Of a stretch of DNA of 64,000 bases, positions 9,075-18,018 are shown one piece after another. Origin of the DNA: Hydrogenophilales bacterium. Lineage in GTDB: Bacteria; Pseudomonadota; Gammaproteobacteria; Burkholderiales; Thiobacillaceae. The position numbers and the translations under genes were made by a program. Numbering within the stretch: position 1 is the first letter of the stretch; every line of letters starts with the position of its first letter. The stretch spans positions 186,001 to 250,000 of the forward strand of contig JACPYT010000003.1 in the NCBI GenBank assembly GCA_016195805.1, given 5' to 3'. The notes beneath the pieces were generated by a model. The model did no database searches and was not told where the DNA came from. It saw only the letters and a list, made by a program, of their open reading frames with translations.

Positions 9075-10505
9075 TCAACCCTTGATGCAGACCAGCGGCT
9101 TCAGTCTGGCCACCTTGCACGCCAGCCCGGCACGGTCGGCCGCCTCCACCACGGCGCCGACGTCCTTGTAGGCGCCCGGCGCTTCTTCCGCCACGCCGCG
9201 CAGCGAGGGACTGCGGATCAGCACGCCCTGGCCGGCGAGTTCGTCCATCAACGTGCGGCCATGCCACTGGCGGGTCGCCTGGTGGCGGCTCATGGCCCGC
9301 CCGGCACCGTGGCAGGCGGAGCTGAAGGCGCGCGTCATGCCCGTCTCGGTACCGACCAGGATGTAGGACGCGGTACCCATGCTGCCGCCGATCAGCACCG
9401 GCTGGCCGATGTCGCGCAGCTCATTGGGCAGCGCCGGATAGCCGGGCCCGAAGGCGCGCGTCGCCCCCTTGCGGTGTACATAGAGGCGGCGCGACTGGCC
9501 GTCGACCGTGTGCGATTCCAGCTTGCAGGTATTGTGCGAAACGTCGTAGATCAGGGTGAGATGCGTCCCCGGAAGCAGGTCGGCGAACACTTGGCGGGTG
9601 AGATGGGTGATCACCTGACGGTTGGCCAGCGCACAGTTGATGGCAGCACGCATGGCGCCGAGATAGGCCTGTCCCAGCGAAGAGTTGATGGGCGCGCAGG
9701 CGAGCTCGCGGTCGGGCAGTTCAATGCCGTAACCCGGCGCGGCGATCACCATCTGCTTGAGGAATTCGGTGCCGATCTGGTGCCCCAGCCCGCGCGAGCC
9801 GCAGTGGATGCTGACCACCACTTCGCCCACGCGCAGGCGGAAGCGGTCGGCCGCTTTCGTATCGTGGATCTCGACGATTTCCTGCAGTTCGAGGTAATGA
9901 TTGCCGGACCCCAGGGTGCCGATCTCGTCGCGCTGGCGACGCTTGGCCTGGTCGGACACCTGATCCGGTTCGGCGCCGGCCATGTAGCCATGTTCCTCGA
10001 TGCGGTCCAGGTCGGCCGCGCTGCCGTAGCCGTGTTCGACCGCCCAGCGCGCACCGCCGCGCAGCATGGCGTCCATCTCGTTCGCATTCAGTCGCAACGG
10101 GCCGGTGCTGCCGACCCCGGCCGGAATGCGGGCGAACAGGCGGTCGGCCAGCCGCTGCTTGAGCGGCGCAACCTCGTCAGCCCTGAGCCCAGTATGCAAG
10201 GTGCGTACGCCGCAGGAAATGTCGAACCCCACCCCTCCTGCCGATACCACCCCGCCTGCGTCGGCATCGAACGCCGCCACCCCGCCGATCGGAAAGCCGT
10301 AGCCCCAGTGCGCGTCGGGCATGGCGTAGGCCGCCTGCACGATGCCCGGCAGGGTGGCGACGTTGGTGAGCTGCTCGAAGACCTTGTCGTCCATGTCCCG
10401 GATCAGCGCCTGATCGGCAAAAATCACCGCCGGTACGCGCATCTTGCCGAACGGCGCGATCTTCCATTCGACCTCCGACACCTGCTTGAACTGGGCGAGA
10501 TTCAT
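9075..10505 (-). CDS. rtcB: RtcB RNA-splicing/repair ligase (long form)
   Basis: This 476-residue GTP- and Mn-dependent ligase joins RNA 2',3'-cyclic phosphate ends to 5'-OH ends. Conserved blocks are MPDAHWGYGFPIGGVAAFD, GVGFDISCGVRTL with metal-binding Asp and Cys, and HCGSRGLGHQIGT. The HRKGATRAFGPGYP block contains a conserved His, which I believe is the guanylylated one. It is longer than E. coli RtcB (408 residues) and closer to the archaeal length, a form that usually works with archease. The gene lies 39 bp downstream of the cca-archease fusion on the same strand, so the enzyme and its activator are probably co-transcribed. No intein is visible. Confidence 0.95.
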   Translation of the reverse strand: MNLAQFKQVSEVEWKIAPFGKMRVPAVIFADQALIRDMDDKVFEQLTNVATLPGIVQAAYAMPDAHWGYGFPIGGVAAFDADAGGVVSAGGVGFDISCGVRTLHTGLRADEVAPLKQRLADRLFARIPAGVGSTGPLRLNANEMDAMLRGGARWAVEHGYGSAADLDRIEEHGYMAGAEPDQVSDQAKRRQRDEIGTLGSGNHYLELQEIVEIHDTKAADRFRLRVGEVVVSIHCGSRGLGHQIGTEFLKQMVIAAPGYGIELPDRELACAPINSSLGQAYLGAMRAAINCALANRQVITHLTRQVFADLLPGTHLTLIYDVSHNTCKLESHTVDGQSRRLYVHRKGATRAFGPGYPALPNELRDIGQPVLIGGSMGTASYILVGTETGMTRAFSSACHGAGRAMSRHQATRQWHGRTLMDELAGQGVLIRSPSLRGVAEEAPGAYKDVGAVVEAADRAGLACKVARLKPLVCIKG

Positions 10506-10544
10506 CCTGGAATCCTCAGTCGACTGCCAAGGGTTTTGTGGAAT

Positions 10545-12170
10545 TCAGACGTCCACCACGCACTGGGCCAACCATTGCCCCGCGTCATTCTTCCTTACAC
10601 GCAATTCAGTATAGGTGGCGCCCTTGATTTCGACGGCCGGCCGGTGTTTGTCCAGGTCGACCGGCTCGCCCCATGCGGTGGCATGCAGGTGGTGGCCGTC
10701 CAGCCTGACCTCGAAGCGGCCGAACAGCATGCGGCGCGCGGCCATCTCCAGGATCAGCGCGTTCAGCCAGTCGACCAGCAGCAGTTCGTCGTCCGGCGCC
10801 TCGCAGCGGATGTCCACCGCCTCGTTCGCCGCCACCCCGGACGGATCGGTCACCACGGCGGTCATGGCCAGCGCGGTCTGCTCGAATGCGGCCGCCAGGG
10901 TAGGCCCGATGCCGCGCACGCCCATGTCCGCCTGATGCGGGAAATGTTCCCAGTGCGCGCCCTGGCTGCGCGACGCGGCCACCGCTCGCGTCCGCGCCTG
11001 GAAGATCGCTTCCCGGATACGCGCCGGCTCGACGCTGCGCGCCACCTCGGCGGCATCGATGGTCTGCGCTGCCTGCAGCGCCTGCCGCAGGTAATCGGGC
11101 TCGGGAAAAGGTTTGTCCTCGTAGCCGGGGCGGCCACGGAAATCGCATTCGCAAGCCTGCAGAAAGGCCTCGAAGCGTTCGGGACGGCGGAAGGCGTCGA
11201 CCCGTTCCAGCAGTTCGACGACCGTTCCGGGGCGCAATTCCAGCGCGCGATGGGCGTTGCCGTGGTCGCGCGCCACCGCAACGGCGAGGTCGCGGCAGTC
11301 GGCCGGCACCCGGATGCGCTCGCTCAGCGCACGCACCAGTTCGACGCTCCTGGCTTCGTGGCCGTGATGTCTGGGCCACAGTTCGGGCGGGGTGACGCCC
11401 TTGCCGAGGTCGTGCGTCAAGGCGGCGAAGCGCACCGGCAGGCTCATGCCCTGCCGCGCCGCCCAGTCGACCACGAGCATGACATGAACGCCGGCATCGA
11501 TTTCGGGATGATGCTGCGGCGGCTGCGGTACGCCGAACAGGCGATCGATTTCGGGAAACAGCCGCGCCAGCGCGCCGCAGTCGCGCAGCACCTGGAACAT
11601 GCGCGAGGGTTGCGCTTCCATCAGGCCGCGTGCGATTTCCTGCCACACGCGCTCGGGCACCAGCGCGTCGATTTCGCCGTTGTCGACCATCTGCCGCATC
11701 AGCGCGTTGGTTTCCGGCGCCACGACAAAGTCGGTGAAGCGTGCGGCAAAGCGCGCCAAGCGCAGAATCCGCACCGGATCCTCGGCAAAGGCTTCGCTCA
11801 CATGGCGGAAAATTTTCGCCGCCAGATCGCGCTGGCCGCCGTAGGGGTCAACCAGCGCGCCGGCCGCGTCTTCGGCCATCGCATTGATGGTGAGGTCGCG
11901 TCGGCGCAGGTCCTCCTCCAGCGTGACCTCCGGTGCGGCATAGACCTTGAAGCCCTTGTAGCCATGCCCGGACTTGCGCTCGGTACGCGCGAGCGCGTAT
12001 TCCTCGTGGGTTTTAGGGTGCAGGAAGACCGGAAAATCCTTGCCGACCGGCTGGTAGCCCAGCGCCACCATGGCATCGGGGGTCGCGCCGACGACGACGT
12101 GATCGCGGTCGGCCACCGGCAGGCCCAGCAACCGGTCACGCACTGCGCCGCCAACGATGTAGGTTTTCAT
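10545..12170 (-). CDS. cca: CCA-adding tRNA nucleotidyltransferase fused to archease
   Basis: This 541-residue protein has two parts in one uninterrupted frame. Residues 1-404 are a bacterial Cca: VGGAVRD, the catalytic pair Asp21 and Asp23 in [35 protein letters not shown], and an HD phosphohydrolase motif (THDLGKG, about 252-258). Residues 406-541 match archease: [15 protein letters not shown], a helix rich in Ala, [17 protein letters not shown] and the terminal CVVDV. Asp415 and Asp540 correspond to the two metal-binding aspartates I know from archeases. E. coli Cca is 412 residues, so the extra 136 residues are an added domain with almost no linker. rtcB follows directly. A sequencing indel joining two genes cannot be excluded. 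Confidence 0.88.
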   Translation of the reverse strand: MKTYIVGGAVRDRLLGLPVADRDHVVVGATPDAMVALGYQPVGKDFPVFLHPKTHEEYALARTERKSGHGYKGFKVYAAPEVTLEEDLRRRDLTINAMAEDAAGALVDPYGGQRDLAAKIFRHVSEAFAEDPVRILRLARFAARFTDFVVAPETNALMRQMVDNGEIDALVPERVWQEIARGLMEAQPSRMFQVLRDCGALARLFPEIDRLFGVPQPPQHHPEIDAGVHVMLVVDWAARQGMSLPVRFAALTHDLGKGVTPPELWPRHHGHEARSVELVRALSERIRVPADCRDLAVAVARDHGNAHRALELRPGTVVELLERVDAFRRPERFEAFLQACECDFRGRPGYEDKPFPEPDYLRQALQAAQTIDAAEVARSVEPARIREAIFQARTRAVAASRSQGAHWEHFPHQADMGVRGIGPTLAAAFEQTALAMTAVVTDPSGVAANEAVDIRCEAPDDELLLVDWLNALILEMAARRMLFGRFEVRLDGHHLHATAWGEPVDLDKHRPAVEIKGATYTELRVRKNDAGQWLAQCVVDV

Positions 12171-12185
12171 GGCGGCGCGGCGGCT

Positions 12186-13223
12186 TTAGCGGTGGGCGTT
12201 TTCCCGATAATCCTCATATCGCGCACGTGGGGTATCGGCACGCAGGTATTCGGGGGCGATGGCTTCGAGCGATGCCGGCTGGAAATCGAACACCGAAGGC
12301 CAGCCGCCATGGCATACGTTGTCCGTGCTCATGGCATAGAAGTTGTCGCGCGTCATCAGCTTCTTGCCCGGCTTGAATTCCAGTGCCCAGGCCTGGAAAT
12401 ACGACATCCATTTGCCCAGTGGGATGATGCTGCGCTTCTTGCCGATCACCTCGCCGACGTAGGCCACCAATTCACCCAAGGTATAGGCCCTGGGGCCGCA
12501 TAGCTCGTAGGTCTGGCCGAAGGTGACGGTGTTGTCCAGGCTGTTGGCAAAGGCGCGTGCGACGTCCTCGACATAGACGGGCGCAAAGCGGCTGTCGGCC
12601 GCTGCGAGCGGCAGCACCGGGAATGTTTTCAGCAGACGGGCGAACATCGAGAGAAAGGAATCGCCGCGGCCAAAGATCACCGATGGCCGGAAGATGGTGA
12701 CATTGAGGCCGTACCCGTGGATGAACTTGGGACCGTTCAGGTACCAGTTCTCATGTTCGACGTGGTGTCTCCCGGCTTCGCGCACCAGCGCTTCGGCAAT
12801 GCCCTTGGAGCGCTGGTAGGCCGAACGCGAGTTCGGGTGGGCACCCAGTGCGCTCATGTGCAGCAGGCGATGCACGCCCGATTCGCCGCAGGCATGGATG
12901 ACCTTGCGCGGCAATTCGATGTGGACCTTCTGGAAATCGCCGCGGCGGGCGCTCGGCAAGTCGACACGCCCGACCTTGCCTTCGTGCAGGATGCCGACCA
13001 GATTGATGACGGCGTCCATGCCGCGGAAATGCTGGATGAGCTCCTGCTGGTCGTGCACGTCGGCCTCGATCACTTCCACCGTGGGCAGCAGGATCAGTTC
13101 CTTGGCCATTTCGCGGCGGTGGGACAGCACGCGAACCTGGAGGCCTCGCGCGGCGAGCTGGCTGACGAGCTGGGTGCCGACAAAGCCGGACCCGCCGAGG
13201 ATGCAGATGCGTTGAATCTTCAT
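12186..13223 (-). CDS. NDUFA9-like NAD(P)-binding SDR protein
   Basis: This 345-residue atypical short-chain dehydrogenase has a Rossmann GGSGFVG (residues 10-16), YQRSK as the YxxxK motif, and GRGDSFLSMFARL, typical of the complex I NDUFA9 / nucleoside-diphosphate-sugar epimerase-like group. Bacterial members are not proven complex I subunits and may act in quinone or lipid metabolism. It sits 15 bp upstream of the cca-archease gene on the same strand and probably heads that operon. The inverted-repeat element lies just behind its start region. The substrate cannot be told from the sequence. Confidence 0.8.
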   Translation of the reverse strand: MKIQRICILGGSGFVGTQLVSQLAARGLQVRVLSHRREMAKELILLPTVEVIEADVHDQQELIQHFRGMDAVINLVGILHEGKVGRVDLPSARRGDFQKVHIELPRKVIHACGESGVHRLLHMSALGAHPNSRSAYQRSKGIAEALVREAGRHHVEHENWYLNGPKFIHGYGLNVTIFRPSVIFGRGDSFLSMFARLLKTFPVLPLAAADSRFAPVYVEDVARAFANSLDNTVTFGQTYELCGPRAYTLGELVAYVGEVIGKKRSIIPLGKWMSYFQAWALEFKPGKKLMTRDNFYAMSTDNVCHGGWPSVFDFQPASLEAIAPEYLRADTPRARYEDYRENAHR

Positions 13224-13260
13224 GGTGTAGTTCGTTTCGGTATATAAGGCGACGCTGATT

Positions 13261-13428
13261 TTAGCCCGGAAGTTTCATAAATTCGCGCGATGATCGCGCA
13301 GGATTTTGATTGAGAAGGAAGTTTTGAGAAGGAGTGTCGTAGTTATTCATACGACCGACTGAACAAAATCTTTCATATCAAGCAAAAGACAAACGAGGGC
13401 GCGCGCATTTATGAAACTTCCGGGCTAA
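13261..13428. mobile_element. 168-bp MITE-like element with 29-bp terminal inverted repeats
   Basis: The left arm, 13261-13289, begins TTAGCCCGGAAGTTTCATAA and its inverted copy at 13400-13428 ends TTATGAAACTTCCGGGCTAA; 28 of 29 positions match. The 110-bp centre has no reading frame. It holds a palindrome GCGCGATGATCGCGC overlapping the left arm and a hairpin GTCGTA-N8-TACGAC. The centre is noticeably more AT-rich than its surroundings. Small size, long terminal repeats and absence of a transposase fit a miniature inverted-repeat transposable element or a remnant of one. The ends faintly resemble those of some IS families, but I cannot name one. A bidirectional structured regulatory RNA is the alternative. 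Confidence 0.6.
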
Positions 13429-15383
13429 TCGTCCGGCCGCCCGACTTCCAGCGACGTGTCCGAATCGGGTGACGCAGAGGCAGGCGTTTTGCGCGGGGGG
13501 ATCATGCCCAGCCGGTCCTTCAGCAGGACCGAGGGCTGGCCGAAACGCACCGCGTAATGCATGGCATTGCTCATCACCTTCTTCACATAGTCGCGCGTTT
13601 CGGCGAATGGGATCGACTCGATGTAGACCGCCGCCTCCATAGGCCGGATATCGCGCCAGCGCTGCGCGCGGCTCGGGCCGGCATTGTAGGCAGCGGTAGC
13701 CAGCACCGGCGAACCGTCCAGCGAGGACTGGATGTGCTTCAGGTAATACGCGCCGAACTCGATGTTCCGCGCAGGATCGCGCATCTCGTCCACCTGGAAT
13801 CGCCTGATGCCGAGGCGCTGCGCGATCCAGCGCGCGGTGGCCGGCATGATCTGCATCAGACCGGCGGCGCCGACGCTCGAGCGCGCGACGTTGACGAAGC
13901 GGCTTTCCTGCCGCATCAGGCCGTACACCCAGGCTTCGTCGATGTCGTTCTCGCGCGCGGCCTGGTGCGCCTGTTCGCGGTAAGGCGCCAGAAAGCGCAG
14001 TTCGAAATCGTGCAGTTCGCGGGTGCGCTCGGCCGTGTTGATGGCGCTGTCATACCATTCCATGCGCCGGGCGAGCTCGGCCGCCGCCAGCAACTGCGCA
14101 TCGGAGAAATCCCGGACCGTCCAGTTCCATTCCTGGGTGGCGTCGCCACGCAAGCCAAGTTCATACAGGGCCACTGCGCGGGCGATACCGGGCTGGCGGG
14201 CGACGGCCTCCACGTCATCGCCACCCACCTTGATGTTGATGGCGGGGGCCTGCACGACCGGTCCGAGTTCTTCCTCGGCCAGCTGGCTGTAGTAATCGTG
14301 CTCGCGCGACAAAGCCAGAAAAATGGCATTGGCCGCGACGCGCTTGCCGCTTTCCTGCAGGGCGCGTGCGCGCCAGTAGCGCCAGACAGGCTGGCCGCGG
14401 GTGGTATCGCCCATGCTTTCGATCGCGCGCTGCGCCGTCTTCCAGTCGCCGGCACGGAGCGCGGCGCGCGCCCACCATTCGCGCTGAAAATCGCTGAGCG
14501 CCACGTCTCCCGCCTGCTGGAACCAATCCAGTGCGACCGTTTCGTGACGGCGGGCGGCCCAGGTTGCGAGGCGTGCCCAGGCCGTGCGCAGCTCCAGCGG
14601 ATTGAGTTGCGGCGCCCATTTGCGCAGGGCCTGTTCCGCCTGGCCGGAGTCGCGCCTGGCCAACTGGTCGAGCGCATAGAGCGCGATTTCGCGGTCGCCG
14701 CGACGGGCCAGATCGAGGGTGCCCGCGTTCAGCAAGCGGGCCGGGTCGCGGCCGGCCCGATCCAGCAACGCGGCGTTCGGACGTTGCGCTTCGGTCAGGG
14801 CGTTCGACACCACCCTGGCCACGTTGAGATTGCCCGCTTCCAACGCCAGACGGAAACGCCGCCAGACGTCTTCCTGGCCGATCAGTCCGGCTTCCATCAA
14901 CTGCGCGAACAGAGGCGTACAAACCGTCGGCATGTCGCGTCCGGTAAACCACAGGGAAATCGCCTCGCGCTCATGGCTGCGATTGCCCAGCGCCCATTCC
15001 GCACGGTAGGCATAGCACTGAAGCGCCGCATCGGGCTTGACGAGACGCGGGTACTCGGCCAGGTATGCCGGCCAGGCTTCCCGCGCGCCGAGCGATTTCA
15101 GCCAGTCGGCGCGCAGGGATTCGGCCAGACGGCTACCGGGGTAACGTGCCAGAAAATCGGCGATGCGGCCATCGTCGGTGCGGCTCGCCAGCATCAGGCG
15201 CCAGTATTCGACATAGGGGGCCAATACATGATCGGCCGGCACGTCGCGCGCTGCACGCTCCAGATCCGCAAGCCTGCGCGCCGCGTAGGCCTGCTGCGCC
15301 TGCTTCACAGCCGCATCGCCCGGCGCCGCCCACGTGGACACGGCCAACGCACTCAGCAGAAAAAACGTGATTATTCGAAGCAT
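13425..15383 (-). CDS. slt: soluble lytic murein transglycosylase
   Basis: This 652-residue periplasmic enzyme cleaves peptidoglycan to 1,6-anhydromuropeptides. I chose the ATG at 15383 because it begins a clear signal peptide (MLRIITFFLLSALAVSTWA). A long alpha-helical superhelix occupies about residues 20-470. The C-terminal catalytic domain follows: LMRQESRFVNVARSSVGAAG with the catalytic Glu of the ES motif, GLMQIMPATA, and AAYNAGPSRAQRW. The stop codon TAG (13427-13425) falls inside the right arm of the inverted-repeat element. The last residues (EVGRPDD) are therefore where the element abuts, and the native C-terminus may have been altered slightly. Confidence 0.9.
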   Translation of the reverse strand: MLRIITFFLLSALAVSTWAAPGDAAVKQAQQAYAARRLADLERAARDVPADHVLAPYVEYWRLMLASRTDDGRIADFLARYPGSRLAESLRADWLKSLGAREAWPAYLAEYPRLVKPDAALQCYAYRAEWALGNRSHEREAISLWFTGRDMPTVCTPLFAQLMEAGLIGQEDVWRRFRLALEAGNLNVARVVSNALTEAQRPNAALLDRAGRDPARLLNAGTLDLARRGDREIALYALDQLARRDSGQAEQALRKWAPQLNPLELRTAWARLATWAARRHETVALDWFQQAGDVALSDFQREWWARAALRAGDWKTAQRAIESMGDTTRGQPVWRYWRARALQESGKRVAANAIFLALSREHDYYSQLAEEELGPVVQAPAINIKVGGDDVEAVARQPGIARAVALYELGLRGDATQEWNWTVRDFSDAQLLAAAELARRMEWYDSAINTAERTRELHDFELRFLAPYREQAHQAARENDIDEAWVYGLMRQESRFVNVARSSVGAAGLMQIMPATARWIAQRLGIRRFQVDEMRDPARNIEFGAYYLKHIQSSLDGSPVLATAAYNAGPSRAQRWRDIRPMEAAVYIESIPFAETRDYVKKVMSNAMHYAVRFGQPSVLLKDRLGMIPPRKTPASASPDSDTSLEVGRPDD

Positions 15384-15568
15384 GGTGCGAGGGTAACATG
15401 CTGCCTCCTGGCGTTTGCCGAGCAAAATCCGCCATGGGCGCCACCGCATCCATTCGTCGTCGCGGACATTGCGAACGCCCAGCAACGGGGGGCGCTCAAC
15501 GCGGCACCGCTCAATTTCCGGGGTGTCCGCCTCGAGGCATCCGCGCCTGAAGCACGAGCTTGTACGCG

Positions 15569-17086
15569 TCAAGCCAGGAACAGCTTGTAAGCCGGATTGC
15601 GGGACTCGTCCCAGTAGCGGTAGCCCAGCTCGTCCAGAAACTTCTGGAAGCCGGGTTTTTCCTTCTCCGGCACCTGGATGCCGACCAGTACGCGACCGTA
15701 GTCCGCCCCGTGGTTGCGATAGTGGAACAGGCTGATGTTCCAGCCGCGGCTCATGCTCTGCAGGAACTGCATCAGGGCGCCCGGACGTTCCGGGAATTCG
15801 AAACGGTACAGCACTTCGTTGACTGCTTCAGGCGCGCGCCCGCCGACCAGATGGCGCACATGCAGCTTGGCCATCTCGTTGTCGGTGAGGTCGATCGCTT
15901 CCAGGCCGTGACGCTGCAACAGGTCGACCACGCGCGCGCTCTCCCCCGCCCCCGGCACCGACAGGCCGACGAACACGCGCGCCTGCCTGGGGTCGGAATA
16001 GCGGTAGTTGAACTCGGTGATGCTGCGCGCCCCCAGCAGGCCGCAAAAGGTCTTGAAGCTGCCCGGCGTCTCGGGAATAGTCACGGCCAGCACGGCTTCG
16101 CGCTTTTCCCCCAGTTCGGCACGTTCGGCAATGTAGCGCAGACGGTCGAAGTTCATGTTGGCGCCCGAGGCCACCGCGACCAGCGTCTTACCCTTGAGCT
16201 TGTCGCCGGCGATGGCCGCTTTCAGCCCGGCGACCGACAAGGCACCCGCCGGCTCCAGGATCGAGCGCGTATCCTCGAACACGTCCTTGATCGCCGCGCA
16301 GATGGCGTCGTTGTTGACGCGGATAATTTCGTCCACGTACAGCTGCGCCAGCCGGAAGGTTTCCTTGCCCACTTTCTTCACCGCCACGCCGTCGGCGAAG
16401 ATGCCCACGCGCGGCAGCGTGATGCGTTCGCCCTTGCACAGCGAGCGCGCCATGGCGTCGGCATCCTCGGGCTCGACGCCGACAATCTTGATTTCCGGCC
16501 GCAGCCGCTTGATGTAGGCGGCCATGCCGGCGATCAGCCCGCCACCGCCGACCGGGATGTAGACCGAGTGGATCGGGCCAGGATGCTGACGCAGCAATTC
16601 CATTGCCACGGTGCCCTGGCCGGCGATCACATCGGGATCGTCGTAAGGATGGACGAAGGTCGCCTTGGCTTCCTTGGTCAGCTGGGTTGCGTGCGCCCAG
16701 GCGTCGTCGTAGCTATCTCCATGCAAGATCACTTGCGCACCGCGCGCGGCCACCGCATCGACCTTGATTTTCGGCGTGGTCACCGGCATCACGATGATGG
16801 CGGTCGCGCCAAGTTTCTGCGCCGCCAGCGCCACCCCCTGCGCATGGTTGCCGGCCGACGCCGCCACTACGCCACGCGCCAGCTGGGCCGCCGTCAGCTT
16901 CGCCATCTTGTTGTAGGCGCCGCGGCACTTGAAGGAGAACACCGGCTGCAGGTCTTCACGCTTCAACAGGATCTGGTTGTTGAGACGGCGCGACAGATTG
17001 TGGGCCACGTCGAGCGGCGACTCGATCGCCACATCGTAGACGCGCGAGGTGAGGATGCGTTCGAGGTAATCGTCAGGTTGGCTCAT
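15569..17086 (-). CDS. ilvA: threonine ammonia-lyase, biosynthetic
   Basis: This 505-residue PLP enzyme deaminates threonine to 2-oxobutanoate, the first step of isoleucine synthesis. PLP would bind Lys53 in SFKCRGAYNK; the phosphate-binding glycine loop is VGGGGLIAG. The C-terminal 170 residues are two ACT-like regulatory domains (LAVTIPETPGSFKTFCGLLG; RFEFPERPGALMQFLQSM), which marks the isoleucine-inhibited biosynthetic form rather than the short catabolic TdcB. It is divergent from rpiA with a 77-bp gap and has no same-strand neighbour close by. Confidence 0.95.
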   Translation of the reverse strand: MSQPDDYLERILTSRVYDVAIESPLDVAHNLSRRLNNQILLKREDLQPVFSFKCRGAYNKMAKLTAAQLARGVVAASAGNHAQGVALAAQKLGATAIIVMPVTTPKIKVDAVAARGAQVILHGDSYDDAWAHATQLTKEAKATFVHPYDDPDVIAGQGTVAMELLRQHPGPIHSVYIPVGGGGLIAGMAAYIKRLRPEIKIVGVEPEDADAMARSLCKGERITLPRVGIFADGVAVKKVGKETFRLAQLYVDEIIRVNNDAICAAIKDVFEDTRSILEPAGALSVAGLKAAIAGDKLKGKTLVAVASGANMNFDRLRYIAERAELGEKREAVLAVTIPETPGSFKTFCGLLGARSITEFNYRYSDPRQARVFVGLSVPGAGESARVVDLLQRHGLEAIDLTDNEMAKLHVRHLVGGRAPEAVNEVLYRFEFPERPGALMQFLQSMSRGWNISLFHYRNHGADYGRVLVGIQVPEKEKPGFQKFLDELGYRYWDESRNPAYKLFLA

Positions 17087-17163
17087 GGCGGCAGGTGCAA
17101 GGTTTGTAAAAAGGGGGCGATGCCGCTATCTTAGCGGGCTGCATCCAAATCGACGAAAACATC

Positions 17164-17820
17164 ATGACTCAGGACGAAATGAAGCAAGCCGTGGCGCGTG
17201 CTGCGGTGGATTATGCCAAGGGCGGAATCATCGGGGTAGGCACAGGCTCGACCGCCAACTATTTCATCGATGCGTTGGCCGACGTGAAAGGCCGCATCGA
17301 CGGCGCCGTCGCCAGTTCGGAAGCCACGGCCGCCCGCCTGAAGCGCCACGGCATCCAGGTACTGGATCTCAACAACGTGGGCGAGCTCGAAATCTATGTC
17401 GACGGCGCCGACGAGATCACCGAACATTTCGCCATGGTGAAAGGCGGCGGCGGCGCGCTGACGCGCGAGAAAATTGTTGCCGCGTGCAGCAAGCAGTTCA
17501 TCTGCATCGCCGATGAAAGCAAGCTGGTCGGGGTGCTCGGCAAGTTTCCGCTGCCGGTGGAAGTGATCCCAATGGCCCGCTCCTACGTCGCGCGCGAACT
17601 GGTGAAACTGGGTGGCCAGCCGCGGCTGCGCGAAGGCTTCACCACTGACAACGGCAACCTCATTCTCGACGTCCATGGAATGTCGATCGTCGATCCGGTG
17701 TCGTTGGAAACCGCGATCAATCACATCGTAGGCGTGGTCACCAACGGCCTGTTTGCCCGGCGCGGCGCGGACGTGCTGCTGCTCGGCACGCCAAACGGCG
17801 TCAAGACCTACACAAAGTAA
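17164..17820 (+). CDS. rpiA: ribose-5-phosphate isomerase A
   Basis: This 218-residue enzyme interconverts ribose 5-phosphate and ribulose 5-phosphate in the pentose phosphate pathway and, in autotrophs, the Calvin cycle. The phosphate-binding [13 protein letters not shown], catalytic DGADEI and [11 protein letters not shown] motifs are all present, and the length matches E. coli RpiA (219). It ends 3 bp from the convergent yacG gene, so no room exists for a separate terminator between them. Confidence 0.95.
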   Translation: MTQDEMKQAVARAAVDYAKGGIIGVGTGSTANYFIDALADVKGRIDGAVASSEATAARLKRHGIQVLDLNNVGELEIYVDGADEITEHFAMVKGGGGALTREKIVAACSKQFICIADESKLVGVLGKFPLPVEVIPMARSYVARELVKLGGQPRLREGFTTDNGNLILDVHGMSIVDPVSLETAINHIVGVVTNGLFARRGADVLLLGTPNGVKTYTK

Positions 17821-17823
17821 GCC

Positions 17824-18018
17824 TTACTGCGACTGCGCGGACTCGTCGTCGGGTTCCTGCTCTTCGGCCGGCACGCGATATTTCTCGGTGGCCCACTGGC
17901 CCAGATCGATCATCTTGCAGCGCTCGCTGCAGAATGGCTTCCACTTGCTTTCAGCCGTCCACGAAACCGCCACGCCGCAGGTCGGGCAGGTCACGACAGG
18001 AGGCTTGGTGGGTTTCAC
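17824..18018 (-). CDS. yacG: YacG-type zinc protein, DNA gyrase inhibitor family
   Basis: This 64-residue zinc-binding protein has the treble-clef cysteines CPTCG and CSERCK and an acidic tail. E. coli YacG binds the GyrB C-terminus and blocks DNA binding. The start is GTG at 18018, which overlaps the zapD stop codon as GTGA; translation is probably coupled. The order zapD-yacG behind coaE and the pil genes is the usual proteobacterial arrangement. The longer frame upstream of the GTG lies inside zapD and is not used. Confidence 0.9.
   Translation of the reverse strand: MKPTKPPVVTCPTCGVAVSWTAESKWKPFCSERCKMIDLGQWATEKYRVPAEEQEPDDESAQSQ

Noticed and set aside
10545-12170. Frameshift or read error joining Cca and archease
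   Set aside because: The frame is continuous and both domains are complete with no leftover stop or start debris, so a real fusion is preferred. The doubt is stated in the entry.
9261-12503. A 1080-codon open frame on the plus strand
   Set aside because: It is antisense to rtcB and cca-archease, both with conserved motifs. It arises from GC-rich codon bias and has repetitive Arg, His and Gln content without family features.
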